From Rohdeia sp041398665 (GTDB lineage: Bacteria > Planctomycetota > UBA1135 > GCA-002686595): a stretch of 64,000 bases of DNA. The stretch covers positions 8,171 through 72,170 of the forward strand of contig JAWKUH010000028.1 in assembly GCA_041398665.1 (NCBI GenBank), in the 5' to 3' direction. The notes under the pieces were generated by a model. The model did no database searches, had not been told where the DNA came from, and saw only the letters and a list, made by a program, of their open reading frames with translations. Positions 8,156-15,711 of this stretch are shown piece by piece; within the stretch, counting starts at the first letter, position 1, and each line of letters begins with the position of its first letter. Both the position numbers and the translations under genes were made by a program.

Positions 8156-9328
8156 CTAGCGGTCGCCGTTCCGTGTCGCCGCGGCGGTTCGACGTACGAG
8201 CGCGGCACGCGCGGAGCGGACGCGGCGCTCGGCCTGCGCGGGATCGTCGGCCGCGATGGTGACGTGACCCATCTTGCGACCGGGGCGCGCGTCGACCTTG
8301 CCGTAGAGGTGCAGCTTCGCGTCGGGGTCGGCGAGCAACGCGGCCCAGTCGGGCTCGCCGTCGCTCCACAGGTCGCCGAGCAGGTTCGCCATCGCAGCGG
8401 CCGGCACCTTGCGTCGGGTCGAGCCGAGCGGGAGACCGCAGACCGCGCGCACCTGCTGTTCGAACTGGCAGACGTGGTGCGCGTCGATCGTCGCGTGGCC
8501 GGAGTTGTGCGGACGCGGTGCGAGCTCGTTGACGAGCAGCCCGCCGTCCTCGAGGAGGAAGAACTCGACGCACAGCACGCCGACGACGTCGAGCTCCTCC
8601 AGCACCCGGCGCGCGATCGCGAGGGCGTCGTCCCGCACGCGGGTCGCGAGCGGCGCGGGGCAGATCGACACGTCGAGGACGTGGTCGGCGTGGTGGTTCA
8701 GGAAGGGCTCGTAGAGCGCCACCTCGCCGTCGACGCCGCGGACGCCGACGACGGAGATCTCGCAGGCGAAGGGCACGAAGCGCTCGAAGACGCACGGCAC
8801 GCGCCCCAGCTCGTCGAACGCCGCCGCGAGGTCGCGTTCGGCGCCGACCCGCCGCTGACCGTGTCCGTCGTAGCCCCAGGCCGAGGTCTTGAGGACGCCC
8901 TCGGTGCCGACCTTCCGCAGCGCGGCGTCGAGGTCGGTCGCGGACTCGACGACGGCGTGCGTGACGACGGGGATGCCGCGCAACGCGAGCGCGTGCTTCT
9001 CGACCGCGCGGTCCTGGGTCGTCGCCAGCACGGAGCCGGCCGGTCGCACGGGCGCGTGTCGCGCTGCCGCGTCGATCGTCGCCGCGGGCACGTTCTCGAA
9101 CTCGAAAGTGACGACGTCGACGTCGGCGGCGAAGCGTTCGACCGCGTCGAGGTCGTCGTAGGGAGCGCGGATCTCGCGGTAGGCGATCTGCCCTGCGGGC
9201 GTGTCGTCCTCCGGTGCGAGCACGACGATGCGGTAGCCCATCCTCCGCGCGGCGAGCGTGAACATGCGCCCGAGCTGGCCGCCGCCGAGGACGCCGAGCA
9301 CGGAGCCGGGAAGGATCGGTCGGTTCAT
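8156..9328 (-). CDS. purK: N5-carboxyaminoimidazole ribonucleotide synthase
   Basis: This ATP-grasp enzyme converts AIR, bicarbonate and ATP to N5-CAIR in purine synthesis. The N-terminal PreATP-grasp motif SVLGVLGGGQLGRMFTLAARRMGY is diagnostic. It is followed by VVTFEFENVP, the ATP-binding KTSAWGYDGHGQ and the metal/substrate-binding VNELAPRPHNSGHATID. Its 390 residues match the family. Its start overlaps the purE stop as ATGA (9325-9328), giving a coupled purEK pair for the two-step conversion of AIR to CAIR. Confidence 0.95.
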   Translation of the reverse strand: MNRPILPGSVLGVLGGGQLGRMFTLAARRMGYRIVVLAPEDDTPAGQIAYREIRAPYDDLDAVERFAADVDVVTFEFENVPAATIDAAARHAPVRPAGSVLATTQDRAVEKHALALRGIPVVTHAVVESATDLDAALRKVGTEGVLKTSAWGYDGHGQRRVGAERDLAAAFDELGRVPCVFERFVPFACEISVVGVRGVDGEVALYEPFLNHHADHVLDVSICPAPLATRVRDDALAIARRVLEELDVVGVLCVEFFLLEDGGLLVNELAPRPHNSGHATIDAHHVCQFEQQVRAVCGLPLGSTRRKVPAAAMANLLGDLWSDGEPDWAALLADPDAKLHLYGKVDARPGRKMGHVTIAADDPAQAERRVRSARAALVRRTAAATRNGDR

Positions 9329-9819
9329 GCGAGCACCGACTCCTCGACGCGGCGCGACTGCTCGGCGCGGAACGCCGCGAGCTTCTCGCGCAGCACCGGG
9401 TCGTCGCAGGCGAGCATGCGGATCGCGAACAGCGCGGCGTTCTTCGCGCCGGCCTCGCCGATCGCCAGCGTCGCGACCGGGACGCCCGCGGGCATCTGCA
9501 CGATGGAGAGGAGCGAGTCGACGCCGCGCAGCACGCGGCTCTCGACCGGGACGCCGAGCACGGGCACGTCGGTCCAGGCCGCGATCATCCCGGGCAGGTG
9601 CGCGGCGCCGCCGGCTCCCGCGACGATCGCGCGCAGCCCGCGGTCCGCGGCCGAGCGCGCGTAGTCGACCATGCGGTCGGGCGTGCGGTGCGCGGAGACG
9701 ACGCGCGCCTCGTGCGCGACGCCGAACGAGGCGAGCAGGTCGGCGGCGTGCTTCAGGGTCGGCCAGTCGGACGCGCTGCCCATGACGATGCCGACCAACG
9801 GGGTGGGGGACGGATTCAC
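9325..9819 (-). CDS. purE: N5-carboxyaminoimidazole ribonucleotide mutase
   Basis: This is a class I PurE that moves the carboxyl group of N5-CAIR to C4 to give CAIR. It has the signature GIVMGSASDWPTLKHAADLL, the VVSAHRTPDRM loop with the catalytic His, and AGAGGAAHLPGM. The length of 164 residues is normal. The adjacent PurK confirms the ATP-dependent class I route rather than direct AIR carboxylation. It is the first gene of a two-gene operon. Confidence 0.96.
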   Translation of the reverse strand: MNPSPTPLVGIVMGSASDWPTLKHAADLLASFGVAHEARVVSAHRTPDRMVDYARSAADRGLRAIVAGAGGAAHLPGMIAAWTDVPVLGVPVESRVLRGVDSLLSIVQMPAGVPVATLAIGEAGAKNAALFAIRMLACDDPVLREKLAAFRAEQSRRVEESVLA

Positions 9820-9869
9820 GACTCTTCGGCCTCGTGGGAGCAGGGGACTCGGCGGCGCGCGTTCCGCGC

Positions 9870-9875
9870 TACAGT
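9870..9875 (+). promoter_or_regulatory. Candidate -10 hexamer TACAGT
   Basis: TACAGT ends 29 nt before the ATG of the winged-helix regulator in the 85-bp gap divergent from purE. It is the best AT-containing hexamer in this gap. No convincing -35 box is seen. Confidence 0.3.
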
Positions 9876-9904
9876 GGAAGAGGAATACGGGAATCGCAGT
9901 TCAC

Positions 9905-10261
9905 ATGTCAACGCCCACGGCCTCCTCGTCCGCCGATCCGTCCTCGCGCGGCTGGACGTTCCTCTCGAACCACGCGCACGTCCTCGTCGCGCTCGCGGTC
10001 GAGCCCGACCTCAGGCTCCGCGACGTCGCGGCGCAGGTCGGCATCACGGAGCGCGCCGTCCAGAAGATCCTCGCGGACCTCGAGGACGAGGGCATCGTCG
10101 TGCGCGAGCGCGAGGGCCGCAACAACCGCTACGTGCTCGACCTCGACCATCCGCTGCGGCACCCGCTCGAGTCGCACCGGACCGTGCGTCAGCTCGTGGA
10201 GCTCGTCACGGGGACGCAGGTGACGCGACCGCGGCGCGGCTCGACGTCCGCGCGCCGCTGA
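9905..10261 (+). CDS. Winged helix-turn-helix transcriptional regulator
   Basis: This is a 118-residue single-domain DNA-binding protein. Residues 20-90 form a winged helix: NHAHVLVALAVEPDLRLRDVAAQVGITERAVQKILADLEDEGIVVREREGRNNRYVLD has the helix-turn-helix (DVAAQVGITERAVQKIL) and a wing hairpin around REGRNNRYV. It resembles MarR-like or HTH_24 proteins that lack an effector domain. It is divergent from purEK, but nothing shows that purine genes are its target. Its 3' end stops 7 bp from the convergent CheW-CZB gene. Confidence 0.8.
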   Translation: MSTPTASSSADPSSRGWTFLSNHAHVLVALAVEPDLRLRDVAAQVGITERAVQKILADLEDEGIVVREREGRNNRYVLDLDHPLRHPLESHRTVRQLVELVTGTQVTRPRRGSTSARR

Positions 10262-10267
10262 GACGGC

Positions 10268-11089
10268 TCAGGCCGCGGCGGGCCCGCGCGCGCCGACCAG
10301 GAGCTGGCGGTCGTCGATCACGATCGCGACCTCGTCCTTCTGGCCGTAGAGAGCGAAGCGACAGTTCGCCGTGGGCAGTTCGGGCGTCGCGGCGAGCCCG
10401 TCCGACGCGTCGTCGCGTTCGACGAAGCGCACCGGCGCCACGGACTCCACCAGGTCGACGGAGTAGGCCAGCGCGGTCCCGCTCGGCGGCTCCAGGACGA
10501 CCGCGACCTCGCGCGTGTCGTTCCGGAGCACCTCGCGCATGTTCGCGAAGAGCGTGATCATCTCGGCGAGCTCGCGTCCGCGCGTCGCCTCGATGCGACG
10601 CATGGCCCGCTCCTTCTCGCCGTCCCGGACGAGCCGATCCACTTCGATGGCGAGGGCGTGGATGCGCTTGTGCGGCCCGTCGAAGCGCGGCAGGAGGTTC
10701 TGCAGCACGAGGTTCGTCGGCTCGAACGTGTCGTACCAGCGTCCGAACGCGCACTTGTGCGGGTCGGTCGCGAGCGTGAACGGACGGCCCTCCTCGACCG
10801 TGCGCTCGAGCTCGGCCAACCAGTTCCGGTGGTCGCGCTCGCGCTGGTCGAGCATCTCGACGAGTGCGTCGATCTCGGCGGCGAGCGGCGGAACGCCGAG
10901 AAGCGTGCGCATGTCGTGGACCGGCACCGACGCGCCGCGCAGGTGCATGAGTCCGCGCACGTCGTCCGACGCGTTCGGGACCGGCGTGAGCTCGGGCAAC
11001 CGCACCATCTCGGACACCCGGTCGACGGGCAGTGCGTAGAGCTGGCCGGCGAGGCGGACGAAGACGTGGAGGGGGTGGCGGTCGGTCAC
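10268..11089 (-). CDS. CheW-like coupling protein with CZB zinc-binding domain inserted in it
   Basis: The first CheW half is at about residues 8-66 (LAGQLYALPVDRVSEMV ... GLMHLRGASVPVHDMRTLLG). The second half is at about 190-265 (VAVVLEPPSGTALAYSVDLVESV ... VAIVIDDRQLL). Between them, residues 75-185 form a chemoreceptor zinc-binding (CZB) domain. It has the Cys in KCAFGRWYDTF (Cys-113) and His-87, His-140 and His-144 as the expected 3-His/1-Cys zinc site. CheW couples receptors to the CheA kinase, and CZB domains sense zinc or hypochlorous acid in other proteins. A coupling protein gated by zinc or oxidants is therefore a reasonable inference. No cheA or receptor gene is nearby, so its array partner lies elsewhere. 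Confidence 0.85.
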   Translation of the reverse strand: MTDRHPLHVFVRLAGQLYALPVDRVSEMVRLPELTPVPNASDDVRGLMHLRGASVPVHDMRTLLGVPPLAAEIDALVEMLDQRERDHRNWLAELERTVEEGRPFTLATDPHKCAFGRWYDTFEPTNLVLQNLLPRFDGPHKRIHALAIEVDRLVRDGEKERAMRRIEATRGRELAEMITLFANMREVLRNDTREVAVVLEPPSGTALAYSVDLVESVAPVRFVERDDASDGLAATPELPTANCRFALYGQKDEVAIVIDDRQLLVGARGPAAA

Positions 11090-11205
11090 GGCGGCGGGTG
11101 TTCGGGAGGGAGGGGCGCTCGGTCGAGTTCATCGCTCCCTCGGGAGCGGGATCTGGAGCCGCGGTCCCCGTGGCTTCCCAGGAGCGCGTCGGACGGGCCG
11201 CCGGG

Positions 11206-11211
11206 TAGCAT
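11206..11211 (+). promoter_or_regulatory. Candidate -10 hexamer TAGCAT
   Basis: TAGCAT lies 53 nt before the ABC-F start codon in the divergent gap with the CheW gene. It belongs to the recurring TANNNT set seen ahead of several transcription units in this window. Confidence 0.3.
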
Positions 11212-11264
11212 CTTCGCCCCTCGAAGCCGCGGCTGCCCCCGGCCGGGGTCCCGCGGGGGTACCG

Positions 11265-12905
11265 ATGATCGCGCTCCAGTCCGTCTCCAAGCACTTCGGC
11301 CGGCAGGCCGTCCTCACCGACGCGTCGCTCCAGATCAACCCGGGCGAGAAGATCGGACTCGTCGGTCCGAACGGCGCCGGCAAGTCGACGATCTTCCGAC
11401 TCGTCACGGGCGAGGAGGAGCCCGACGGCGGCGAGGTACAGGTCCCGAAGCGCGTCGCTCTGGGCTACTTCCGCCAGGACGCCGGCGAGGGCAGCGAACT
11501 CTCCGTCGTCGACGCGGCGATCTCGGGCTGCGGTCGGCTCGGCGACCTGCACCGCGAACTCGCCGAACTCGAGGCGGCCATCTCGGACCCCGAGAAGATG
11601 GACGAGCTCGACGCGACGCTCGAACGCTTCGGCGAGGTCCAGGGCGAGTACCAGCAGATGGGGGGGTACGAGCTCGAGGCGCGCACGCGCGAGGTCCTGC
11701 ACGGACTCGGATTCGACGACGCGCGCATGGACGGGACGATGGCCGAGCTCTCCGGCGGTTGGCGCATGCGCGTCTCGATCGCCCAGGTGCTGATCGGTTC
11801 GCCCGACGTGCTGCTGCTCGACGAGCCCACGAACCACCTCGACATCGAGTCGATCCTGTGGCTCGAGGAGTACCTGAAGGCGACTCCGGCGGCGATCCTG
11901 ATGACGTCGCACGACCGCGACTTCATGGACCGCATCGTCTCGCGCATCGTCGAGATCGATGCGGGCGAACTCGTGAGCCACACCGGCAGCTACGCCGACT
12001 ACGAGCGCGCGAAGGCCGTCCGCGCCGCGCAGAACGAGGCGGCGTACGCGCGCCAGCAGGCGATGCTCAAGAAGGAGGAGCGCTTCATCGAGCGCTTCGA
12101 GAAGCACGCCGCGAAGGCCGCGCAGGTGCAGTCCCGCGTCAAGAAGCTCGAGAAGATCGAGAAGCTCGAGCCGCCCAAGAAGCGCATCCTCGTGCCCTTC
12201 GAGTTCCGTCAGCCGCCGCGCTCGGGCAACGACGTCGCGACGCTGAAGGGCGTGTCGAAGTCCTACGGCGAACGCACGATCCACGCCGGGCTCGACCTCG
12301 AGATCAAGCGGGGCGAGCGCTGGTGCGTCATGGGCGTCAACGGCGCGGGCAAGTCGACGCTGCTCAAACTGGTCGCCGGCGTGATCCAGCCCGACCAGGG
12401 CGAGGTCAAGCTCGGCGCGAGCCTCAAGCTCGGCTACTTCGCGCAGTCCGCGCTCGAGATCCTCGACCCGACCGTGACGGTGTGGGAGCAGATCGACCGC
12501 GCGTTCCCCGTCGCGTCGACCGCGGCGAAGCGCAACCTGCTCGGCAGCTTCGACTTCCCCGGCGACGAGATCGACAAGCCGATCCGCGTGTTGTCGGGCG
12601 GCGAGCGCTCGCGGCTCGTGCTCGCGCAGATGCTGTTCGACCCGCCGAACTTCCTCGTGCTCGACGAGCCGACGAACCACCTCGACCTCGTCACGAAGGA
12701 GATGCTCGTCAAGACGCTGGCCGGCTTCGACGGGACGATGCTGTTCGTGTCGCACGACCGGACGTTCCTGCGCGGCATGGCGAACCGCGTGCTCGACCTG
12801 TCGGGCGGCGGTGAGGGGACGGCGCCGAGGCCGCTCGTGTTCGGCGGCACCTACGAGGAGTGGGTGGACCGCACGGGCCACGAGGCGCCGGGTGTCTGGC
12901 ACTGA
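11265..12905 (+). CDS. ABC-F family ATPase (YbiT-like ribosome-associated)
   Basis: Two ATP-binding cassettes lie in one 546-residue chain without membrane helices. Cassette 1 has Walker A GPNGAGKST, signature LSGGWRMR and Walker B LLLDEPTNHLD. Cassette 2 has GVNGAGKST, LSGGERSR and LVLDEPTNHLD. The linker (about 240-310, charged KKEERFIERFEKHAAKAAQVQSR) is the P-site tRNA-interaction motif of ABC-F proteins. The family acts on stalled or initiating ribosomes; the length and the short C-terminus fit YbiT better than Uup, which has a C-terminal coiled coil. An antibiotic-resistance role cannot be inferred. The MgtC gene follows after 15 bp. Confidence 0.9.
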   Translation: MIALQSVSKHFGRQAVLTDASLQINPGEKIGLVGPNGAGKSTIFRLVTGEEEPDGGEVQVPKRVALGYFRQDAGEGSELSVVDAAISGCGRLGDLHRELAELEAAISDPEKMDELDATLERFGEVQGEYQQMGGYELEARTREVLHGLGFDDARMDGTMAELSGGWRMRVSIAQVLIGSPDVLLLDEPTNHLDIESILWLEEYLKATPAAILMTSHDRDFMDRIVSRIVEIDAGELVSHTGSYADYERAKAVRAAQNEAAYARQQAMLKKEERFIERFEKHAAKAAQVQSRVKKLEKIEKLEPPKKRILVPFEFRQPPRSGNDVATLKGVSKSYGERTIHAGLDLEIKRGERWCVMGVNGAGKSTLLKLVAGVIQPDQGEVKLGASLKLGYFAQSALEILDPTVTVWEQIDRAFPVASTAAKRNLLGSFDFPGDEIDKPIRVLSGGERSRLVLAQMLFDPPNFLVLDEPTNHLDLVTKEMLVKTLAGFDGTMLFVSHDRTFLRGMANRVLDLSGGGEGTAPRPLVFGGTYEEWVDRTGHEAPGVWH

Positions 12906-12911
12906 GAGGAG
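12906..12911 (+). promoter_or_regulatory. Shine-Dalgarno site for the MgtC-like gene
   Basis: GAGGAG ends 9 nt before the GTG at 12921 and supports that start, which places the first TM helix at the N-terminus. Strong Shine-Dalgarno sites are otherwise rare in this window. Confidence 0.55.
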
Positions 12912-12920
12912 CGGCGAACG

Positions 12921-13553
12921 GTGACACTCGAGACCGTCCTCCTGCGTTTCGGGCTCGCGCTCGTCGGCTCGCTCGTCTTCGGCATCTTCCGCCAGACGCG
13001 CGGCAAGCCGATCGGCTTCGGCACCTTCACGTTCCTGGCGCTCGGTTCGTGCGCGCTCGCGCTGACCGCGCTGTCGCTCCAGGTCGAGAACCCGCTGCCG
13101 CTGCTGTCGGCGATCGTCACCGGCATCGGCTTCCTCGGAGCCGGCGCGATCCTGAAGACCGGTGACCGCGTGGTCGGCTTCACGTCCGCCGCCACGATCT
13201 GGGTCTTCGCCGTGCTCGGCCTGACGCTCGGCGTCGGCGAGTACCTGTTCGCCGGGCTCCTCTACTCCGCGATCTGGATCGTGGTCGCGATCGACCGCTG
13301 GCTGGAGAACCTCTGGATCGGTGCGCACCAGCGGAAGCTCACCGTCGAGACGGACCTCCGCCTCGACGAGGGCGAGCTCGAGAGCCTCGGGCTCCCGCCG
13401 CGCCGCGTCTCGCAGAGCTTCCAGGTCGACCGCACGGAGGGGACGGTCGTGCTGAGCTACCTCGTCAGCCGTCGCAACTCGGACGTCGACGTGCTCGTCG
13501 AGCGGCTGCGCACCGACCCGCGCATCCGGCGCGTCGGCATCGAGGTGGCGTGA
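12921..13553 (+). CDS. MgtC/SapB family membrane protein
   Basis: This is a 210-residue integral membrane protein with about four TM helices in residues 1-135 and a cytoplasmic ACT-like domain in 140-210. The family core is visible: FGIFRQTRGKPIGFGTFTFLALGS, then VTGIGFLGAGAILKTGDRVVGFTSAATIWVFAVLG, which carries the conserved GxGFLGAG and TTAATIW-type motifs. MgtC proteins support growth at low magnesium, partly by inhibiting F-type ATP synthase. The GTG start is preceded by GAGGAG. The close spacing to the ABC-F gene suggests cotranscription. Confidence 0.88.
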   Translation: MTLETVLLRFGLALVGSLVFGIFRQTRGKPIGFGTFTFLALGSCALALTALSLQVENPLPLLSAIVTGIGFLGAGAILKTGDRVVGFTSAATIWVFAVLGLTLGVGEYLFAGLLYSAIWIVVAIDRWLENLWIGAHQRKLTVETDLRLDEGELESLGLPPRRVSQSFQVDRTEGTVVLSYLVSRRNSDVDVLVERLRTDPRIRRVGIEVA

Positions 13554-13569
13554 CCACCGCGCGTCGCGC

Positions 13570-14004
13570 TCAGCCGAGTCGGCGCCACGCGAACGCGACG
13601 AGCATCCCGACGCCGAGCAGGCCGAATCCGATGAGTGCCGTCGCCTCGAGCGACCGCTGCCCCTCGGTCGGGAGCACCTCGGCGTCCTTCGGGTTCCACG
13701 GCGCGTAGGCGACGCGCAGCCGTGCGCCGCGAACGGGGCGGCGCAGCGTGCTCCCGAACTCCGAGTCGACCTCGAACGTGCGGCCCGCCACCTCGTACGC
13801 GACGCGGGCGACGGGGACGACGCTGCCGTCGTCGTCGAAGCCGCTCGTCCGCTCGACGTACGACGTCCCGACCACGGTGCCGAGCACGCTCGCCGTGCGT
13901 CGCGCGCGACGGCTCCTGATCCGCAGGTACTGGACGGGCGCCGTCACGGCGACGAGCGTACCGAAGAGCAGGAGGGCGATCTCGCCGTTCGTGAGGTCCG
14001 TCAT
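13570..14004 (-). CDS. DUF3592-like membrane protein (copy 1)
   Basis: The ATG at 14004 gives 144 residues. A TM helix at 8-25 (IALLLFGTLVAVTAPVQYL) precedes a basic patch (RIRSRRARRTA). A small beta-barrel-like domain follows (SVLGTVVGTSYVERTSGFDDDGSVVPVARVAYEVAGRTF ... RLRVAYAPWNPKDAEVL), and a second TM helix lies at 123-141. The order TM, beta domain with a VxYxVxG core, P-x-P-x-x-A near the end and TM is the DUF3592 pattern. The function is unknown. It is paralogous to the gene at 15282 and the remnant at 14644. Confidence 0.75.
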   Translation of the reverse strand: MTDLTNGEIALLLFGTLVAVTAPVQYLRIRSRRARRTASVLGTVVGTSYVERTSGFDDDGSVVPVARVAYEVAGRTFEVDSEFGSTLRRPVRGARLRVAYAPWNPKDAEVLPTEGQRSLEATALIGFGLLGVGMLVAFAWRRLG

Positions 14005-14139
14005 GGCCCGGAACCGCTGCGATCGGACCGGGCCCGGGTCGAACTCCAGCGGAACCGGGGGAGAACGTGCTACCGAAGCGTCCGTGGATCCGCCGCGCGG
14101 GGCGGGAGGCCTCGCGTGGGGCCTCGAGAACGACGCGAG

Positions 14140-14392
14140 GTGCTGCGCTCGGCGCCTTCGGCGCCGAGGAACACGAAGTTCACAGGGAGGCACAGAGAAC
14201 ACAGAGACCACGCGGCGCCGCACAAGGCGGCGCGGAGAGCTGGGACGGGACGCAGGCGCCGCGGTTCTCCGACCGAGCGCTGTTCATCGTGGTCTCTGTG
14301 CCCTCTGTGGCTCCCTGTGAATCCCCCGCGCGGCGCGAAGCGGCGCGCTGTGTTCACCGCGCGGCCGGCAGCGCCGCGCCGCGCCTCGAGAT
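14140..14392. repeat. Inverted-repeat element, copy A (CACAGAG type)
   Basis: The element begins with the palindrome GGCGCCTTCGGCGCC (14151-14165). Two 34-nt arms, 14179-14212 and 14288-14321, pair at 31 of 34 positions and contain repeated CACAGAG. A 75-nt spacer holds a smaller GC stem. The right flank (14325-14390) contains GCGGCGCGAAGCGGCGCGC and a GCGCGGCCGGCAG palindrome that recurs in copy C. No ORF is credible inside it. Confidence 0.9.
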
Positions 14393-14397
14393 GTGCA

Positions 14398-14643
14398 CGA
14401 GGCGCTGCGCTCGGCGCCTTCGGCGCCGAAGACCACGCCGTTTCGACACGAAGGAACGGCAGGAAGGACGCGAAGAACACGAAGGTGCCGCTGGCGCGGA
14501 CGCAGGGGCCCGCGGAGCGCGACGCGCCCCGCGGGTCCCTGCGTCCCTTCCGCGCGTTCCGCCGCCGGAGGCGGCGCTTCGGTTCTTCGCGTTCTTCGTG
14601 TTTCGATTCGCGTGGGTCGCGCGGCCGTTGGGCCGCGCGCCGC
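14398..14643. repeat. Inverted-repeat element, copy B (CACGAAG type)
   Basis: It has the same left palindrome GGCGCCTTCGGCGCC (14413-14427). The arms at about 14451-14485 and 14576-14610 are built from AACACGAAG/CTTCGTGTT words instead of CACAGAG. An inner stem (14498-14507 with 14537-14546, GGACGCAGGG) sits at the tip. The right end is a GCGCGGCC/GGCCGCGC palindrome that abuts the stop of the truncated DUF3592 remnant. Confidence 0.85.
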
Positions 14644-14781
14644 TCAGACGTCGGCCCCGACGACGCCGTCGACGAACGCGGTTCGCCGCGCCCTCGCACG
14701 ACGCCTGCGGACGTGGGCGATCGGAACAACGACCCCCAGGAACCGGGCGAGTGCGGCGAAGACGATCGCTCCGAGATTCAT
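14644..14781 (-). pseudogene. Truncated DUF3592 paralogue (N-terminal 45 residues)
   Basis: The frame from ATG at 14781 to TGA at 14644 encodes a TM helix followed by a basic stretch (VVPIAHVRRRRARARRTAF). It matches the first third of both neighbouring DUF3592 proteins, for example VSVPIAAVRRRRTVGRRTA in the copy at 15282. The frame ends exactly where inverted-repeat copy B begins. It looks like a paralogue cut off by the repeat, with the rest of the domain lost. It could still make a small single-TM peptide. Confidence 0.65.
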
Positions 14782-14883
14782 GGGCGTCGACGCTCGTCGG
14801 GAGTGTGGACGTCGAGTCTCGACACGTGTCCACGGACCTCGTGCGATGCCCAGCACGGATCGCTCGAGCATGCACGTGCGTAG
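14782..14883. other. Short gap with no recognisable content
   Basis: About 100 bp lie between the DUF3592 remnant and repeat copy C. It has no stable hairpin and no credible ORF. It is part of the 14005-15281 gene-poor island, the only stretch above 300 bp without an intact gene, which is otherwise filled by repeat copies A-C and the remnant. Confidence 0.5.
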
Positions 14884-15162
14884 GTCCGAACGGCGCCTCC
14901 GGCGCCGGGGACGCAGCGGCCCCTTGGGCCGCTGAAACACGAAGAGCACGAAGAAACACGAAGGGGTCGGGAGGCGGAGCTCGCACTCGCGGTGTGAGTC
15001 GACGGACGTCGAGCGTCGACGCACACGGCGGTGTGCGCAAGGACATGCTCGATCGCGGTCGACCCCTTCGTGAACTTCGTGGGCTTCGTGTTTCCCCCGC
15101 GGCGCGAAGCGGCACGCTGTGTTCGCCGCGCGGCCGGCAGGCCGCGCCCACGCCTCGGGCCA
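14884..15162. repeat. Inverted-repeat element, copy C (CACGAAG type)
   Basis: The left palindromes are GGCGCCTCCGGCGCC (14892-14906) and GCGGCCCCTTGGGCCGC (14916-14932). The arms 14935-14969 and 15060-15093 are made of CACGAAG words and pair along almost their whole length. The right flank repeats the copy A sequence around GCGGCGCGAAGCGGC and ends in GCGCGGCCGGCAGGCCGCGC. The left palindrome here has TCC where copies A and B have TTC at the centre. Confidence 0.85.
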
Positions 15163-15281
15163 CGAGGAACCAACACCGCTCACGGGTCTCAGTTTCGCCG
15201 CAGTCGTCACCTTCGCGAACTCGCGTCTTCGCGGTACCGAGACTGCATGGTCCGGCGCCGTAGGCACCGCACGATCGCGAA

Positions 15282-15704
15282 TCAGGGTCCCGTTCCGACG
15301 AGACCCACGGCGACGGCGGCGAGACCGAGGAGGGCGAGCGCGACGGCGAGGGTCGCGTCGTGGCCCGCCGAGGTTCGCACGCTCTCGATTCCGGCGTCCC
15401 TCGGGTTCTCGGATGCGTGATGAACGATAGGCGCGGCACCCACGATCGGCCTCCACCCGGTGCGGCACCTCTTCCTCAGGACGTAGAGGCGGCCGTCGAC
15501 CTCGTACTCGACCGTCGCCACGTACCGCCTCCCCGGCGCTATCGGGCCATTCCACCCGGCAGGCTCGCACGCGACGACGCGCCCGATCACGGATGCGGTG
15601 CGTCGTCCGACCGTGCGACGACGGCGCACCGCGGCGATCGGGACGGAGACGGCGACGAAGGCGCCCCCGATGAGCAGGAGGTAGTCGTGGAAATGTTCCG
15701 GCAC
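15282..15704 (-). CDS. DUF3592-like membrane protein (copy 2)
   Basis: This is a paralogue of the gene at 13570 with the same plan: TM helix (DYLLLIGGAFVAVSVPIAA), basic patch, a beta domain (RRYVATVEYEVDGRLYVL ... GAAPIVHHASENPRDAGI) and a C-terminal TM helix (ATLAVALALLGLAAVAVGLVG). The GTG at 15704 is the best start because it places the TM helix early and clears the PEP carboxylase stop by 7 bp; longer starts overlap that gene. The function is unknown. Confidence 0.65.
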   Translation of the reverse strand: MPEHFHDYLLLIGGAFVAVSVPIAAVRRRRTVGRRTASVIGRVVACEPAGWNGPIAPGRRYVATVEYEVDGRLYVLRKRCRTGWRPIVGAAPIVHHASENPRDAGIESVRTSAGHDATLAVALALLGLAAVAVGLVGTGP

Positions 15705-15711
15705 GTCGGGA

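Noticed and set aside
11134..11147. Small GCTCCC-TC-GGGAGC hairpin upstream of the ABC-F gene as an attenuator
   Set aside because: A 6-bp stem with a 2-nt loop is too small and the loop sterically unlikely. No leader peptide is seen.
14644..14781. The DUF3592 remnant as an intact small membrane peptide gene
   Set aside because: It is collinear with only the first third of its paralogues and ends at a repeat border, so truncation is the simpler reading, though expression is not excluded.
14140..15162. Repeat elements as insertion sequences
   Set aside because: They contain no transposase frame and show no obvious target-site duplication. A non-autonomous MITE relationship remains possible but is not shown.
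14005..15281. Arg-rich open frames inside the repeat island as small genes
   Set aside because: They follow the inverted-repeat elements in several frames, lack starts with support and change between copies. Only the DUF3592 remnant has a recognisable relationship.
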